Positions 42,608 through 53,617 of a DNA stretch of 64,000 nt are shown here, one piece after another. The first letter of the stretch is position 1; each line of letters starts with the position of its first letter. A program made the translations under genes and the position numbers. The notes under the pieces are model-generated. The model had not been told where the DNA came from. It made no database searches and was given only the letters and a program-made list of their open reading frames with translations. The DNA is from Pseudovirgaria hyperparasitica (lineage: Eukaryota; Ascomycota; Dothideomycetes; Acrospermales; Acrospermaceae): the NCBI RefSeq assembly GCF_010093815.1, contig NW_022985562.1, positions 806,001-870,000 of the forward strand. The letters run 5' to 3'.

Positions 42608-44777
42608 ATGGCAACCCCGAGCGATAGTGTCGACGCGCTCAGCACCTCGAAACCTTCCATCTCAATTTCGCACGCGCCGACGCCGCGCCGACACCATCAT
42701 CACACTGGGCGTCGCTTACGGCATTTCCTCCGTCCTGATGGCCGCAAAGTTCACATTGCAGCAAGCCCGGAGGAGGTTGATTCACTTCGCAAGACGCTAT
42801 CGATGACGGAGAAGGAGTTTGATCTCGTAATTCATGGGAGTAACGAGCATGTCGAAGCATTGCGGGAAGCGCATACACACCAGGAGCTAACGAAGGAAGA
42901 GCTGCGTCGCCAGCACGGTGACACCTTGGATGAGTTCGAAAGAGTCATCAGAGAGCTGGACGCACTGAATTCAGAGCTGCATACTATTAGTGAGCACGCT
43001 GTGCAGTTGGACGCCAATTTCTCCAAATATGGGTATTCTGCCCATCTCAGTAAGTCAAAGCCTATTCTTAGCATGTCTTGTTGACTTGATCATTGCCTGT
43101 TCGCATCTCAGGTCACGTGGCTTGAGTGGACTCCTAACTGATGTAGCTATTCAAGCCTGCTCTACAATCCGTGTCTCGTGAGGCTCATATCTGAACTTCA
43201 ACTGACTGAATATAGGGACACGCGACAGCCCTAGCCAGTCCTCGGCCAACTCCCTTTTCGATGGCTCAACAGATAACGAGAGTCAGGACTGGGATGCCAC
43301 GCGCTCTCAAGGCCAGACTCTTCGATTCTGGCGAAAGCCTATCATTCGCCAATATTTTCACAAGGGCCTCCTGTGGCGTGCACAAGAGATGCAAGAAGTC
43401 GCCAGTTATGAGTTGTTCGTGGATCTCTTGTACGTCGGTATCCTGGATATAGCTGGTGAGGCAGCCGCCGAGTATGCGACCGGGCAAACACTCCACCAAT
43501 TCGCCATCGTCTTCATTCTCGGCTGGCGAATCTGGACAGACATTGGACAGCTGATCTCGTGGTTTGATGCTGATGACATGTTTCGTCGTTTCACGGTTCT
43601 TTTCATTCTGACCTGCCTGCTCGGCTTTACGACGAATATGAATGCAAGTCTGGAACACACTTACACACCCCTGGTCGCATTCTACCTCGCAGAACGTCTC
43701 TTCGTTGCCTCGTATTACGCTTGGAATGCATATCTGATTCCGATGGTCCGTGTCGCTATGTACGGTTTCGCGGTCGTCACAGCTCTTCCAGCAGCTCTCT
43801 GGATTGGTAGCATTCATGTCCACGTCCCAGAACGGTATGCGCTCATCTGGATTGCAATCGTGCTTGACCTCTGTAGCCAATTCTGGATCGTTGCGATGTA
43901 CCGTTGGGGAGGGTTTTCAGCAAGGATGAAAGCCTGGTTTAGCGAAAAGATTGAGTTCACGCCTGGTCTCAACATTGAGCATAGGATCGAGCGCACAAAC
44001 GCGTTCGTCACACTTGTTTTTGGCTACTCGGTGCTCGCACTGCTCTACCAGAACTCCGCAGAATTCGGCATCAACGGTTTCTTCGGCAAAGCGGTGCTCG
44101 GCCTTGTTCAGGCCTTTAGCTTCAACTGGCTGTACTTTGAGCTGGACAGCTTCAATCTGCACACGCACGCCATTCGCAGACACTACGTCAGTGCGATACT
44201 CTGGCAAGCACTGCATTTGCCCTTCATCCTCGGGTACGTCATTTCCAGCTCGTCGCTCGCGAAGCTAGTACTTGCGCACGACTTTGCAGACGCAGACTAC
44301 GACAGCCTCGAGGGACATTACCACGAGCGCTCCGAGGAGCACATTTTGACAGGCCAGCGCTGGTTCTACTGTGGCGGGCTAGCGCTTGCACTCGTGAGCA
44401 TGGGCGGCATCTCTTTAACGCACGTCTACAAGACACTGCCGGACCAGCGGCTCGTCAAGTACAAGCGTGTCTTTCTCCGGTGTCTCGTCGCGATCGCCAT
44501 CCTGTTGCTTCCGCTGGCGGAGAGTCTGAACAGTCTGGAGCTGATTGCGATTACGGCAAGTCTGGTCGTGTTTGTGCTTGCGATTGAGCTGGTGGGTAAC
44601 TCGTGCGCGAGTCAAAGCTTCTTCTGTCGCGACCGAAGGGAGTGCACATACCGGGCCAAGTGTGGGATGAGTCGCAAGGAGATGGCGGATCGTGTACGGA
44701 AGGGAGAGGTCGTGGATGTTGAGGAGGTTGCTAGAAGGGATGGAGGCACGAGAGAGACTGTCGGACCGGGGTTCTGA
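42608..44777 (+). CDS. LtrA-family (low temperature requirement A) membrane protein
   Basis: Two exons, 42608-43049 and 43216-44777, are joined across a 166 bp intron (GTAAGT...TATAG), giving 667 residues; the junction reads SAHLRTRDSPSQSSAN. The first ~190 residues are cytoplasmic, with a His/Arg-rich patch and helical EKEF...RELDAL segments. The LtrA domain begins at FRKP-like FWRKPIIRQYFHKGLLWR and continues with SYELFVDLLYVGILDIAG, the family's signature, followed by about ten hydrophobic segments. The C-terminal ~70 residues are Cys-containing and charged (CASQSFFCRDRRECTYRAKC). The bacterial family was named for growth at low temperature; its biochemical function is unknown in bacteria and fungi alike. 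Confidence 0.85.
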
Positions 44778-45556
44778 TGTTGAACATTGTTGCATGCAAA
44801 TGGGCACTATTACGGAGGTAGGAGAAATTGGCAAGTTGTTTTGCCGATGCATGGAGATGCATCGGGGATTGTCTTAGAGGAGGCTGTGACGGTGCGAGCA
44901 TGCATAAGGTAGCAACAAACACACACAGCATTTCGCAGCCCGGAAGCAGAGGAGGCGATCATGATGACAGAGGGCATGATAGTATCGTGATAGGTATGAT
45001 GAGAGACGACCAAACCACGCCGTCGTGCCAGCTCAGCGCCACCACCTCTGCGTCAAATAACGCATCATTATTTTTATGAAATCGGAAGTTCAACGGAATT
45101 TCTTGATAAAAATACATCCGATAGCTTTTCTCGGGCAGCGGCCGGACGAGCCCTATCCAGGCAGGCGAGTTTCTAGCGCGGCTTGCGGCTGCTAAGACAG
45201 CTAATAGTCGCGCCCGCATTAGGTAGACGGGTGCTGCAGATTGCAGCCGCATCGACAAAAAGACCGACAGGCAGGAGAATTGGCAATGCGGTCTTCAGGG
45301 CTAATAGTGATCAGCTCCGCGAGGCGGAATGACTGTACTGTGTAGTAATAGTTCTAGAATCTGGATGTGTTTTTAATAGCGATCGATTCAGGTCAGGGTA
45401 GGTAGCACACGTGACACACTGGCACTGACATTACTGACAGATGACAGATGACACGGCAGACATGCACAACTGTCGTGCAAGGGACGGACCCTGGTCTTGT
45501 GTGAGAAAGACGTTTCGACATGTGAGTGACGGTGCGTACTTGACAATACGTATACG

Positions 45557-45579
45557 TGTATATATATATATATATATAC
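45557..45579. repeat. (TA)n microsatellite
   Basis: About 11 TA units. Confidence 0.85.
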
Positions 45580-45984
45580 AACTTGTAACTCTTTCAATGG
45601 TCTGCCTTTTCTACACATTTAGTGTTCGATAGTCAATTAGTGCCTGTTCCTGTGTCATGCAGCCGGGAAGAGAGGCAGCCGTAAATAGCGAGGATTAGCT
45701 TTGCTTGGCTTATTGATTTGATTGTGGACGATCGATCGGGCCTGGTGGCCTGTCATTAGCCAGTAATAGCATGTAATAGTCAGTAATCAGCCACTAAAAG
45801 CCACTAAACGTCCAGTCACGGACCCCGTCTGGCTGTCGCAAGTGGGCGATGTGACCTTGTGGTGGTTCCGTTTACGGTATAGCGCGCAAATCGACCATCC
45901 CCTTCAAGGCTTTAGGGCTCCCAGGGCTCCAACTTTGCCTCGTTTTGCCTCCTTGCTGCCGTTCATCCATCTCGCTCTCCTCGT

Positions 45985-46010
45985 CTTCTTCTTCTTCTTC
46001 TCTTTCCCCA
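45985..46010 (+). repeat. (CTT)n tract in the 5' leader
   Basis: CTT/TCT repeat within the pyrimidine-rich leader upstream of the Crh gene. Confidence 0.8.
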
Positions 46011-46318
46011 GGTCCACTCTTCAAGCTTCAACCTTGTGCCTGTTCTCCTTGTCGATTGTCGCCAGTTGTGCTTCAATCTGTCTCTCGCTACTTGACCACT
46101 GTCGTTGACCACTCTCGTTATTCCTACTACCCCTTCTGATACCCCTGGACCCTCTCTCTCGCTCGACAGTCCAGATCGACCTGACTATTCATTCAATACA
46201 CCGTGTTTCGACACTGCACGTAGCCTCCTAGTCTCGTTGTCGAGCCATACACTCATCGACAGTCGACTGCGCCATCTTCTACATCCCCGATTGTCCTCCA
46301 TAATACCTCTTCACAGCC

Positions 46319-47707
46319 ATGGTACGCTTCATCGTAGCCACGGCTCTCGCAGCCTTGTCGTCTGTCGCCCTCACTCAATCCATTCCATCTTGTGGCCCAA
46401 ACCAACCGTGTCCGGCTGAGACACCTTGCTGTTCCGGTATGTAGTGTTTTGGACATGGCCATCAGGACACCTTGAGAAACTGACTGTGTAAAGCTTACGG
46501 ACAATGTGGTGTGGGCGCGTACTGCTTGGGAGGATGCGATTCAAAACACTCCCACAAGCTCGATTCTTGCGTCCCTGCCCCTACCTGCCAGAACAAGAAC
46601 TACAAGTTCGACACCCTCGATAGCGTTATGGCCATCGATGAATACCTCGGTGACAGCACAAAGGCGGACTGGGTCGCTAGCGGCAAGCCTGCCATCTACA
46701 ACAAAGGACTTCTCATGACCATGGCCCAAGACACCGTCGGTACCCTACTCGCGACCACCCATTACGTCTGGTACGGCAAGATCTCTGCAAAGATGACGAC
46801 TTCCCAGGGACGCGGTGTCGTAACTGCTTTCATCATGATGTCGGACGTCAAGGATGAAATTGATTTTGAGTTTATCGGTGTCGATCTTGGCAAGGCTCAA
46901 TCCAACTACTACCACCAGGGTGTGACCGTTTATACCAACTCTGCAAACTTGACTGTCTCCAACGGAAACACCGTTGAGCAGGAGCACGAGTACACTATCG
47001 ACTGGACTCCAGACCAAATCACCTGGTCCATCGACGGAGCTGAGATGCGCACAGTCAAGAAGGCCGATACGTGGAATGCTACTGCCAACAGCTTTTACTA
47101 CCCGCAAACACCGGCCCGTGTCATGTTGTCGCTCTGGCCTGCTGGTCTCCCTACCAATGAGGAAGGTACCATTAACTGGGCTGGTGGTGTTATCGACTGG
47201 AACTCCAACGCCATGCAGAACGGATACTACTACGCTCGCGTCTCCGAGGTCAATGTGGAATGCTACGACCCCCCGTCCGGTGCCAACGTCCAGGGCGACA
47301 AGTCTTACACTTACACCGACGTTGCTGCAACCAACGACACCGTCAAGATCGGCAATGACCTCGTGACCCTTGCCTCCTTCTACGCTACCGGCGAGAACCC
47401 CAAGGAGGATCCTCACGCGTCTGCATCTGGCTCCGCTGCATCACCATCTATGACCTCGGCGCCCGAGACCGTCCCGGGTATGTCTGGTGGTGGCAACCGC
47501 GGCGACGAGTCTGGTGCTGGAGGTGCTGACGCCGGCGCTGACCCTCAAGCATCCGGTGCTGCTGGTGGCGATGGCTCTGCTCCAGCCAGCGGCGGAGGCA
47601 ACGGCGGCTTCACCCAGGGTGGCAACACGGGCGTGAACACAGCTGCCAAGGTAGGCGGCAGCACACTCGCTGTGCTGGTCGCCTTTATGGCCCTGCTGTT
47701 CCTGTAG
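46319..47707 (+). CDS. GPI-anchored Crh-type transglycosylase (GH16)
   Basis: Two exons, 46319-46436 and 46494-47707, with a 57 bp intron, give 443 residues. It has a signal peptide (first ~19 residues, ending near ALTQS) and then a Cys-rich chitin-binding-like segment whose spacing (CGPNQPCPAETPCCSAYGQCGVGAYCLGGC) is restored by splicing. The GH16 domain carries DEIDFEFIG at about residue 160 with both catalytic Glu of the ExDxE motif. A Gly/Ser-rich stalk follows, and the last ~20 residues are hydrophobic (LAVLVAFMALLFL), signalling a GPI anchor. Crh/Utr2 enzymes transfer chitin onto beta-glucan and so cross-link the wall. The Gly-rich stalk may vary between strains. Confidence 0.93.
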
Positions 47708-48231
47708 TTATCTTTTTTTGTTCGCGCGGATATATACTTGACCATTGCTTCCCTTTTACATCATGAGCGGTTTCACACCGGGAGATTTATCACTTTTTTT
47801 TCTCGCTTTTATGGATGGCTCCATTTTCATCATCTGGCCCGGACCTCATCGAAGGAGTTATTATTTTTTGCTTTGCCGGCGGAGCAAGTGGTATATGCTT
47901 GTATTCAAATGAGTAATGTCTGTCCGTAGCCTTTTGGGAAGGGGAAGAAAGGGGGGGGGGACGAGATCTAGGAATAGCATAAACATTATTATCAAGGCTT
48001 GCTAGAGCTGTAGTATTTAACAAATATGCATTTGAGATTCTGGGCAAAGAGAGTGAACTTGCCCTACCTGCTAAGAAGTCGAGTAGAAAAGTAGAGTAGG
48101 AGGAAGTAGTGACATTTCTTTGTGTATTGCTGCTATCTACGCATACATAACATACCATGGTACCAAAGAAAATTGAGAACTTGTTATCTCTCGAGAGAGA
48201 AAATAAAACATGTCAGTCTGGTTTCTGGCTA

Positions 48232-48293
48232 TGGTAGTGCTGGTGGTGCTGGTGGTGCTGGTGGTGCTGGTGGTGCTGGTGGTGCTGGTGGTC
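48232..48293. repeat. 9 bp minisatellite (GGTGCTGGT)n
   Basis: About six copies of GGTGCTGGT. One frame would encode Gly-Ala-Gly repeats, but no gene frame with a good start surrounds it. Confidence 0.85.
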
Positions 48294-48577
48294 TACTAAT
48301 TAGTAATTACAGGACAGGTCGATAGGTACTGGGTATTGGGTACTGGATCACTCGTGTGGTGTATATGTATATATACAGTAGGTACTAGGACATTAATTAG
48401 GCTAGGGGACAGTTCAGGCACTTTTCAGGCTTCGGAGTGTGCCCGGACTGATGTCTTGTCAGTGTACCTATATATAGCTCATATGGATGGATGGGATGGA
48501 TGGTGCGTGGTATAGGCGTGGTGTGTATGGATTAGGAGGTCTTATGTGGTGGGAGTGTTTATGGTTGGTTGTATATC

Positions 48578-48580
48578 TAC

Positions 48581-48614
<34 letters not shown>

Positions 48615-48634
48615 AAAGAAAGAGAGAGAGAGAG
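48578..48634. repeat. Compound (TA)n(TG)n(GA)n microsatellite
   Basis: TA units pass into TG units, then a short AAAGAAA bridge, then GA units. Confidence 0.85.
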
Positions 48635-48782
48635 GGGAAACACTGAGAGGACAGGGCTTGCGAAGAGTCCGATGTGTGTCCATTACATTTCATCTTCTAT
48701 GGTAACATTCGTGTTTCTCTTTTACTATTACCTCATGGAGAGCCAGCCTATCACCTCTTGCGTCGTCGGTGAGGTGTTTTTT

Positions 48783-48804
48783 GTCAGTCAGTCAGTCAGT
48801 CAGT
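48783..48804. repeat. (CAGT)n microsatellite
   Basis: Five CAGT units. Confidence 0.85.
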
Positions 48805-48944
48805 CCAGCCATCCAGCACACGCTCCCCAGTCTTCCTTCTTCCCCTTTTCGTTGTATGCCGAGACATGCACTCAATATCGTCCCTAACACCCTCCCTTCC
48901 CTCCCTCCTTTCCCACCTCCCTTCCTCCGTCCCTCCCAAGAATC

Positions 48945-49202
48945 CTACGTATACCCACCCCACCCCCGAAACGCCATCCCATACCGCCGCCACAACCGCT
49001 CATACTCATGCGGCTTCCACATCCGGTGTCTCTGCACGCACAGCGCGCACATGCCCCGGTGAGTAATCCTGTGTGGCGGCGGTGGTGTTCTGCGGTAGAG
49101 TTGTTGTTGCAGGAGCTGGGCGCGTAGGTGGGGTGGGAAGGGCTGCTCGATGAGGAAGGTGTGGGTGCAGTTTGTGTAGGATACTAGGTATTGTTCTGGC
49201 AT
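48945..49202 (-). CDS. Small Cys/His protein, candidate gene
   Basis: An 85-residue frame with good codon use and a favourable start context (CCAAAAAATGCC). It begins MPEQYLVSYTNCTHTFLIEQ, and CALC follows at residues 52-55. Together Cys12, His14, Cys52 and Cys55 could bind one zinc. The C-terminal third is rich in Arg, Trp and Tyr (WKPHEYERLWRRYGMAFRGW). There is no signal peptide. The composition differs clearly from the simple repeats around it. I know no named family. It might be a lineage-specific regulator or the final piece of a larger gene. Expression evidence would decide. Confidence 0.45.
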   Translation of the reverse strand: MPEQYLVSYTNCTHTFLIEQPFPPHLRAQLLQQQLYRRTPPPPHRITHRGMCALCVQRHRMWKPHEYERLWRRYGMAFRGWGGYT

Positions 49203-50695
49203 TTTTTGGATGTGGTGTTGTGGGGTTGCTGGGGTTTGGTTTTTATTTGGTGGTTGGGGTGAGGGATGGGGTTGTGGGTTGTGTCTGGGTTGCTGCTGGT
49301 ATGGTTTGAGGGGTGAGGGAGATAGAGAGTTGTGAGGAGTGGAGTGGACCGTGGTTATCGTGGAATTGAGCTATTGCGTCTTCAGGCCGGGCGACTGAGC
49401 TGGAGTGAGCGTTGATCTGGGCTTGTGCTGGTGGAAGTATGAGGGGTGGATGATGGATGGTAAGGTAGCAGGTGAGCATGAAGCAGCTACTAATGTCTGT
49501 CCAGAGTGAAGAAGAACAAAGGAGAGAGCGGACCATGCGGGCTGCCTGGTACATACATACATACGATTGTCTCTTCAAGCTTGCCCATCAATCGTCTCTT
49601 GTTGACGTTTCAAACACAACATCGGGTGTGTGTGTGTGTCATGACGCTGTGCTATGAGCTGGCAGAGGTGTGGTGATTGAACATTACGGAAAGAATGGAT
49701 TCACCACTTACCCACCCGTGTCGATGGACACGAAGCTCATGTTCATTGTCGGAGTGACTTCCGGCGTATGTACGCGGCTGGCCGGTCTTCCGAAAAACGA
49801 CCTAGATGTGTGATAGATATGCGGTTGGGGAAAGCATGCCAGGGGGGTGGGGAGACGGGTTATTCTAGGAGAGGGGAGTTTGCTAAGACACGCTGTCTGG
49901 CACGAAAGTGAAGTGTCTGCGCTGGAATTTGCTGCAAAGTAGAGCCATAGTTGGGAAAGAAAGCTACACAGGTCGGTCCGGGTGATGATGGTATCTCTGA
50001 GCACTTCCAGCATTGTCCAGCGATCTCAGGATAGAAGAGGGGGCTGCGTACTTCGTTTCCAAAGCGAAGACGAAACGAGGCGGAGTTTGGCCTACGAACG
50101 CACAAACGAGGTATGTCTAGCAAGCGTCAATTATTGTCACGTCACGTTCACCGCCTAGGGAACTTAGCTGTTTGCCTCAGTCAGAGGTTGAATCTAATGG
50201 TTTGACCAGAGCTGACAATCTATGGGTGGTAATATGCTCAGAGCCCCAAAGCATATGGTCCTTCAGACAACCCAGATATCTTTCCAAGGTATTGTGTTTC
50301 AAAGGACTGGTATGGAGAGCAAAGTCGAAAGGTGGTGTTCAATATAGCTCACCAGACGCAGCAATTAGTCGGTATCTGACATTAATAGCGAGAGACGTGG
50401 AACGAACATGAGATGATGAGAATAGCAGTAATCACAGCTTACATGAGGCTCTGATGAGAATAGTAGAGTGAATTTTAGTCTCGATGGATACTGGTGACAC
50501 GAGTGGTGCTCACGTCCGTCTCACGTGGTAGTGCGATGGGTACTGCCAAAGGCATAGCCGTGGGACGCAATTAGTTCCGCTTGTGTTACACTCACCTTTC
50601 CTCGCTACTACTCAGTTCACAATTATGGGCAAGTCATCATCGCGTGTTGTAGTCTTCTCTCCAAGTAATGCAGGAACATTTTTGCTATGGATGGT
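49203..50695. other. Intergenic region upstream of the small gene
   Basis: Lies between the small candidate gene and the 3' end of the methyltransferase gene, both on the - strand. Some short open frames are present on the - strand at 49.7-50.1 kb, without domain or good composition. Left unassigned. Confidence 0.45.
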
Positions 50696-52399
50696 TCAGG
50701 AAGGTTTCGGATTACCTCCAGGCTTCTTTGCATATATTACACGACTGAAGCGCACGTTAGTTATGAGAAATAGTCTTTGTAGGAGTCGGGTGATGTACAC
50801 TTCTTGGTAATTCCTCAGCCGCCGATTGTGGACAGCAGCCTTAACCTGACGTATGTGCTGCTGGACTTCCTCGTAGGTCCACTGAGAGATGACTGATTAG
50901 CCGGGCGAGACACCAACAGAAGACTGTGACTACGTACTCCGAGATCCCTTGTAAATAATGCGAGGCACCAACTTTCCATAGAGTCTTCCCAATTTCTTAC
51001 GTTCCAACGGCCTATGTTCTTGAGTCGTGCGTTCTTAGGCCATAGTCCGATTGGCCATACGTGGGCTTTATCGATTATATCAACGAAGCCTGATGCATGT
51101 TAATTCCTGCCTGTTCCATGACACTTGGTTGGTTCTTTGACACATGTCAGACATACCAGCGGCTTGCATATTGCTCGCAAGCTCGTTAGCAATATCGAAA
51201 CGTCTGCCATGCTTCTTTCCACAGTCGATCAAGTTGTCCATGAGTGTATCAAATCCATGGTTTTCTGGGTCTGTCGGTCCGGATGTGAATGAAAACACTT
51301 TCGCGTCGTACTCCATATGCTCTATGTAGCCACCTGGCTTGAGCGCTCTGACGATACAGATCAATGAGGTTCGAGTAATTCCACGAACTGTGAGACCATC
51401 ACTTACTTCAGTGCTTGTTGATAGAAGTTTATCCAAGATGTGGCACACCCGGCCAGGCCGCGCACATGTATGTAATCAAAGCTTTCTGCAGGATAGGTCC
51501 ATTCATCGGTGCAGTCGTCAATCTCGAAAGTCACGTTGGGAGGAGCGCTCGAGATCTGTATGGGCGACAAGTCCGTCCCTTTGTATTTGTCGGCGATTTG
51601 GGACATTCAGGAATGGATCAGATACTCACCTATGACTTCCGCCGAGGGATGAAGGTCCGCAAAATCACTAGACGTAGTATTAGCTAGAAACATCTCGTGA
51701 ACGCAAGTGACACACATAGCCCACAGTCCAGTACCTGTACCAACGTCAAGAACCCTCTGCGGATCTTGCAATGGCGCCGTGTATAGCTTGTCATCTAACG
51801 TAAGGAGCCAAAGATGATGCCTGCATCGGAGTCAATCTTAGACATGTATCACCACAAATTATACTTACTGGACGACCTCCGCGTTGCCAACTGTTTCATC
51901 GTTTGGTTGATAATACTGTCCATCTCCTGAGAGATATTAATGGGCTTGCCAAGCGAGTTGGAAATCTTTGTCTTACGCTGAAAAAGGTCAGCTTAGCTGC
52001 CTTTCCAAATCGAATATCAAAAGAAACTCACGTATCCCTTTTTGTTTCAGCTTGATGACTATGAATAGGTTTACTGATCGCCATGGGAGTAATAATGGTA
52101 GACTTATCCAGCTCATGTGTCTACATGGTGGATTCGAAGAGTCTGGGCCCGGGACATAGACTTACATGATACCTCCTGCCATTCTCATACACGTAGTCTG
52201 TTGCCGAAGATGCTAACGTGCGACCCCTGGAAGAGATTAGTAGCCAGAGCCGGAGACACGGAAATACGTACGACAAAAAGGTCTCGCGATCGTCCTCATC
52301 GCTTTCGTCGTACGAGTAGGATTCATCCTGGGCAACATCATTATGGTGCATTAGCTAGCGTGCGCTCCAACCTACCGCTTTCAGGTCGATAGGTAACAT
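50696..52399 (-). CDS. LaeA-like S-adenosylmethionine methyltransferase (12 exons)
   Basis: Twelve exons joined by eye give 335 residues in one unbroken frame: 52399-52376, 52327-52272, 52226-52166, 52050-52032, 51926-51869, 51820-51716, 51667-51630, 51578-51407, 51347-51157, 51089-50938, 50881-50799 and 50744-50696. Introns are 45-111 bp, all GT-AG. The protein follows the LaeA-like class: an acidic head (DESYSYDESDEDD), YVYENGRRYH, QPNDE, DPQRVLDVGTGTGLWAIDFA (SAM-binding motif I at ~residue 96), GTDLSPIQ, FEIDDCTDEWTYP, the post-motif ALKPGGYIE, then WPIGLWPKN and LFTRDLGWTYEEVQ at the C-terminal end. Such enzymes often influence secondary metabolism, but the family is large and the substrate unknown. 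An ATG at 52351 without the first intron is an equally good start. The 19 bp fourth exon is the weakest join. Confidence 0.78.
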
Positions 52400-53617
52400 T
52401 TCCTCTCCAGACTCGCCTTTTGAAAAATTCAGCACTCTGTCCCAACGAGAGGCTGCTCATCTGTCGGAGTACGGAGTGCGGATTGCGAGTTGAAGGGGTT
52501 AGTGGGGAACGGTTTGCTGATGGAATGCTTTGATAGGCGCCGCTAGAGACGCCAGTCAAGTAGTGGTCTGTTCAAAAGCTGTATCAAGGCGAGCGAATTT
52601 GGTGGATCGTGGTTAGTTTGAACAACGCGAATTCGATTAGAATCGACGTGGTGGTGGAGAGCCGAGACAGCAATGCTAGGTACAGGTAGCCTGACCATGG
52701 ACTCGGGTCGAGGGATGAAAATGTCACTCTCATACGAGTTGTGATTCGAAGACATGGGCATCTTCGGGCCGGTATTACAATGGCGGACAGGCCGCCTAGA
52801 ACGACTCCAGTGTCGCTCTGCGCCAGTGCAACTTGCGTCTATGATGTTCATGAACATCAACGCAGAATCGACTAGGAATAGAATTCAAAGTGCGCACCGT
52901 CTCGAGAAAGCATGCTAACATCCCATCCACAGGTCCCGAGTAGACGGGCACCTCAAAGGTCCATCAGGCTGCGGCACATGGTGTCTAGACCTCGGAGACA
53001 GTCTAAGCACAAAGCACATGTAGGCCAAGGTGCATGTCGCTCCGATATCATCATATCCAGTAAGACAAGCTGTGATGCATTATAAACATATGCATGCTCC
53101 ACCGCGCCGTGCCGCGTTTTGGTGCAAGGCCCCAGCAACCAGAGTGAAGGGCTGGCTGGGTCCAATCCATGTTACTCCTTAGAATCGCTGGCCACAGTCT
53201 CGGGTCTGCGAGCAGGCTACCAACCTCATGGTGGCGGGCATGAACTATTAATCCCGAGCAACAACACAAGATCAGAGTATCTCATAGACTGGATTGTTTC
53301 CTTATTGTTTCCTTTGCTGCTGTCCTTCGCAATTTTCCGTGTCTCGGAGTATGTTATATACATCCATCAATCCATCCATCCTTTCCACCCACCATCGCCG
53401 ACGTCGCCAAAATGCATAACCTTTGCCGTGCTCCTGTACTGGACAAGCATGCATATTACCCCAACGCCTTGACCATTTGATCGTCCTCTTCACGAAATGC
53501 TGAATGCATCGTTCCACTTATGCTTTGAGTTGAAAGGCTTAAAAGGCCCGAATATCATAATATCGCAATGCCGCCCGGATGAATTTTGCTTCGACCAAAC
53601 GCCTCGCATATGCACTA
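52400..53617. other. Intergenic region between methyltransferase and ABC transporter genes
   Basis: Contains the methyltransferase promoter and the 3' end of the transporter gene. Short open frames occur on both strands, none with recognisable sequence. Confidence 0.45.

Larger units (their letters stand above)
44778..46318. other. Intergenic region with the Crh gene's upstream sequence
   Basis: No gene was recognised. It contains a TA microsatellite and, from about 45950 to the ATG, a strongly pyrimidine-rich leader with a CTT/TCT repeat, which is typical of a highly expressed fungal gene. Confidence 0.55.
47708..48944. other. Intergenic region rich in micro- and minisatellites
   Basis: Downstream of the Crh gene. 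Contains a 9 bp minisatellite, a TA/TG/GA compound microsatellite and a CAGT repeat. No coding signal beyond the small candidate gene that begins at its right end. Confidence 0.55.

Noticed and set aside
46745-47416. 223-residue - strand open frame
   Set aside because: Antisense shadow of the Crh glucanase exon, which has intact catalytic and anchor signals.
48232-48293. Gly-Ala-Gly coding repeat
   Set aside because: The 9 bp units encode such a peptide in one frame, but the surrounding frame is short and has no domain; treated as a minisatellite.
49708-50123. Two short - strand open frames (101 and 87 residues)
   Set aside because: They overlap in different frames, show no recognisable motif, and no splice sites joined them into a longer product.
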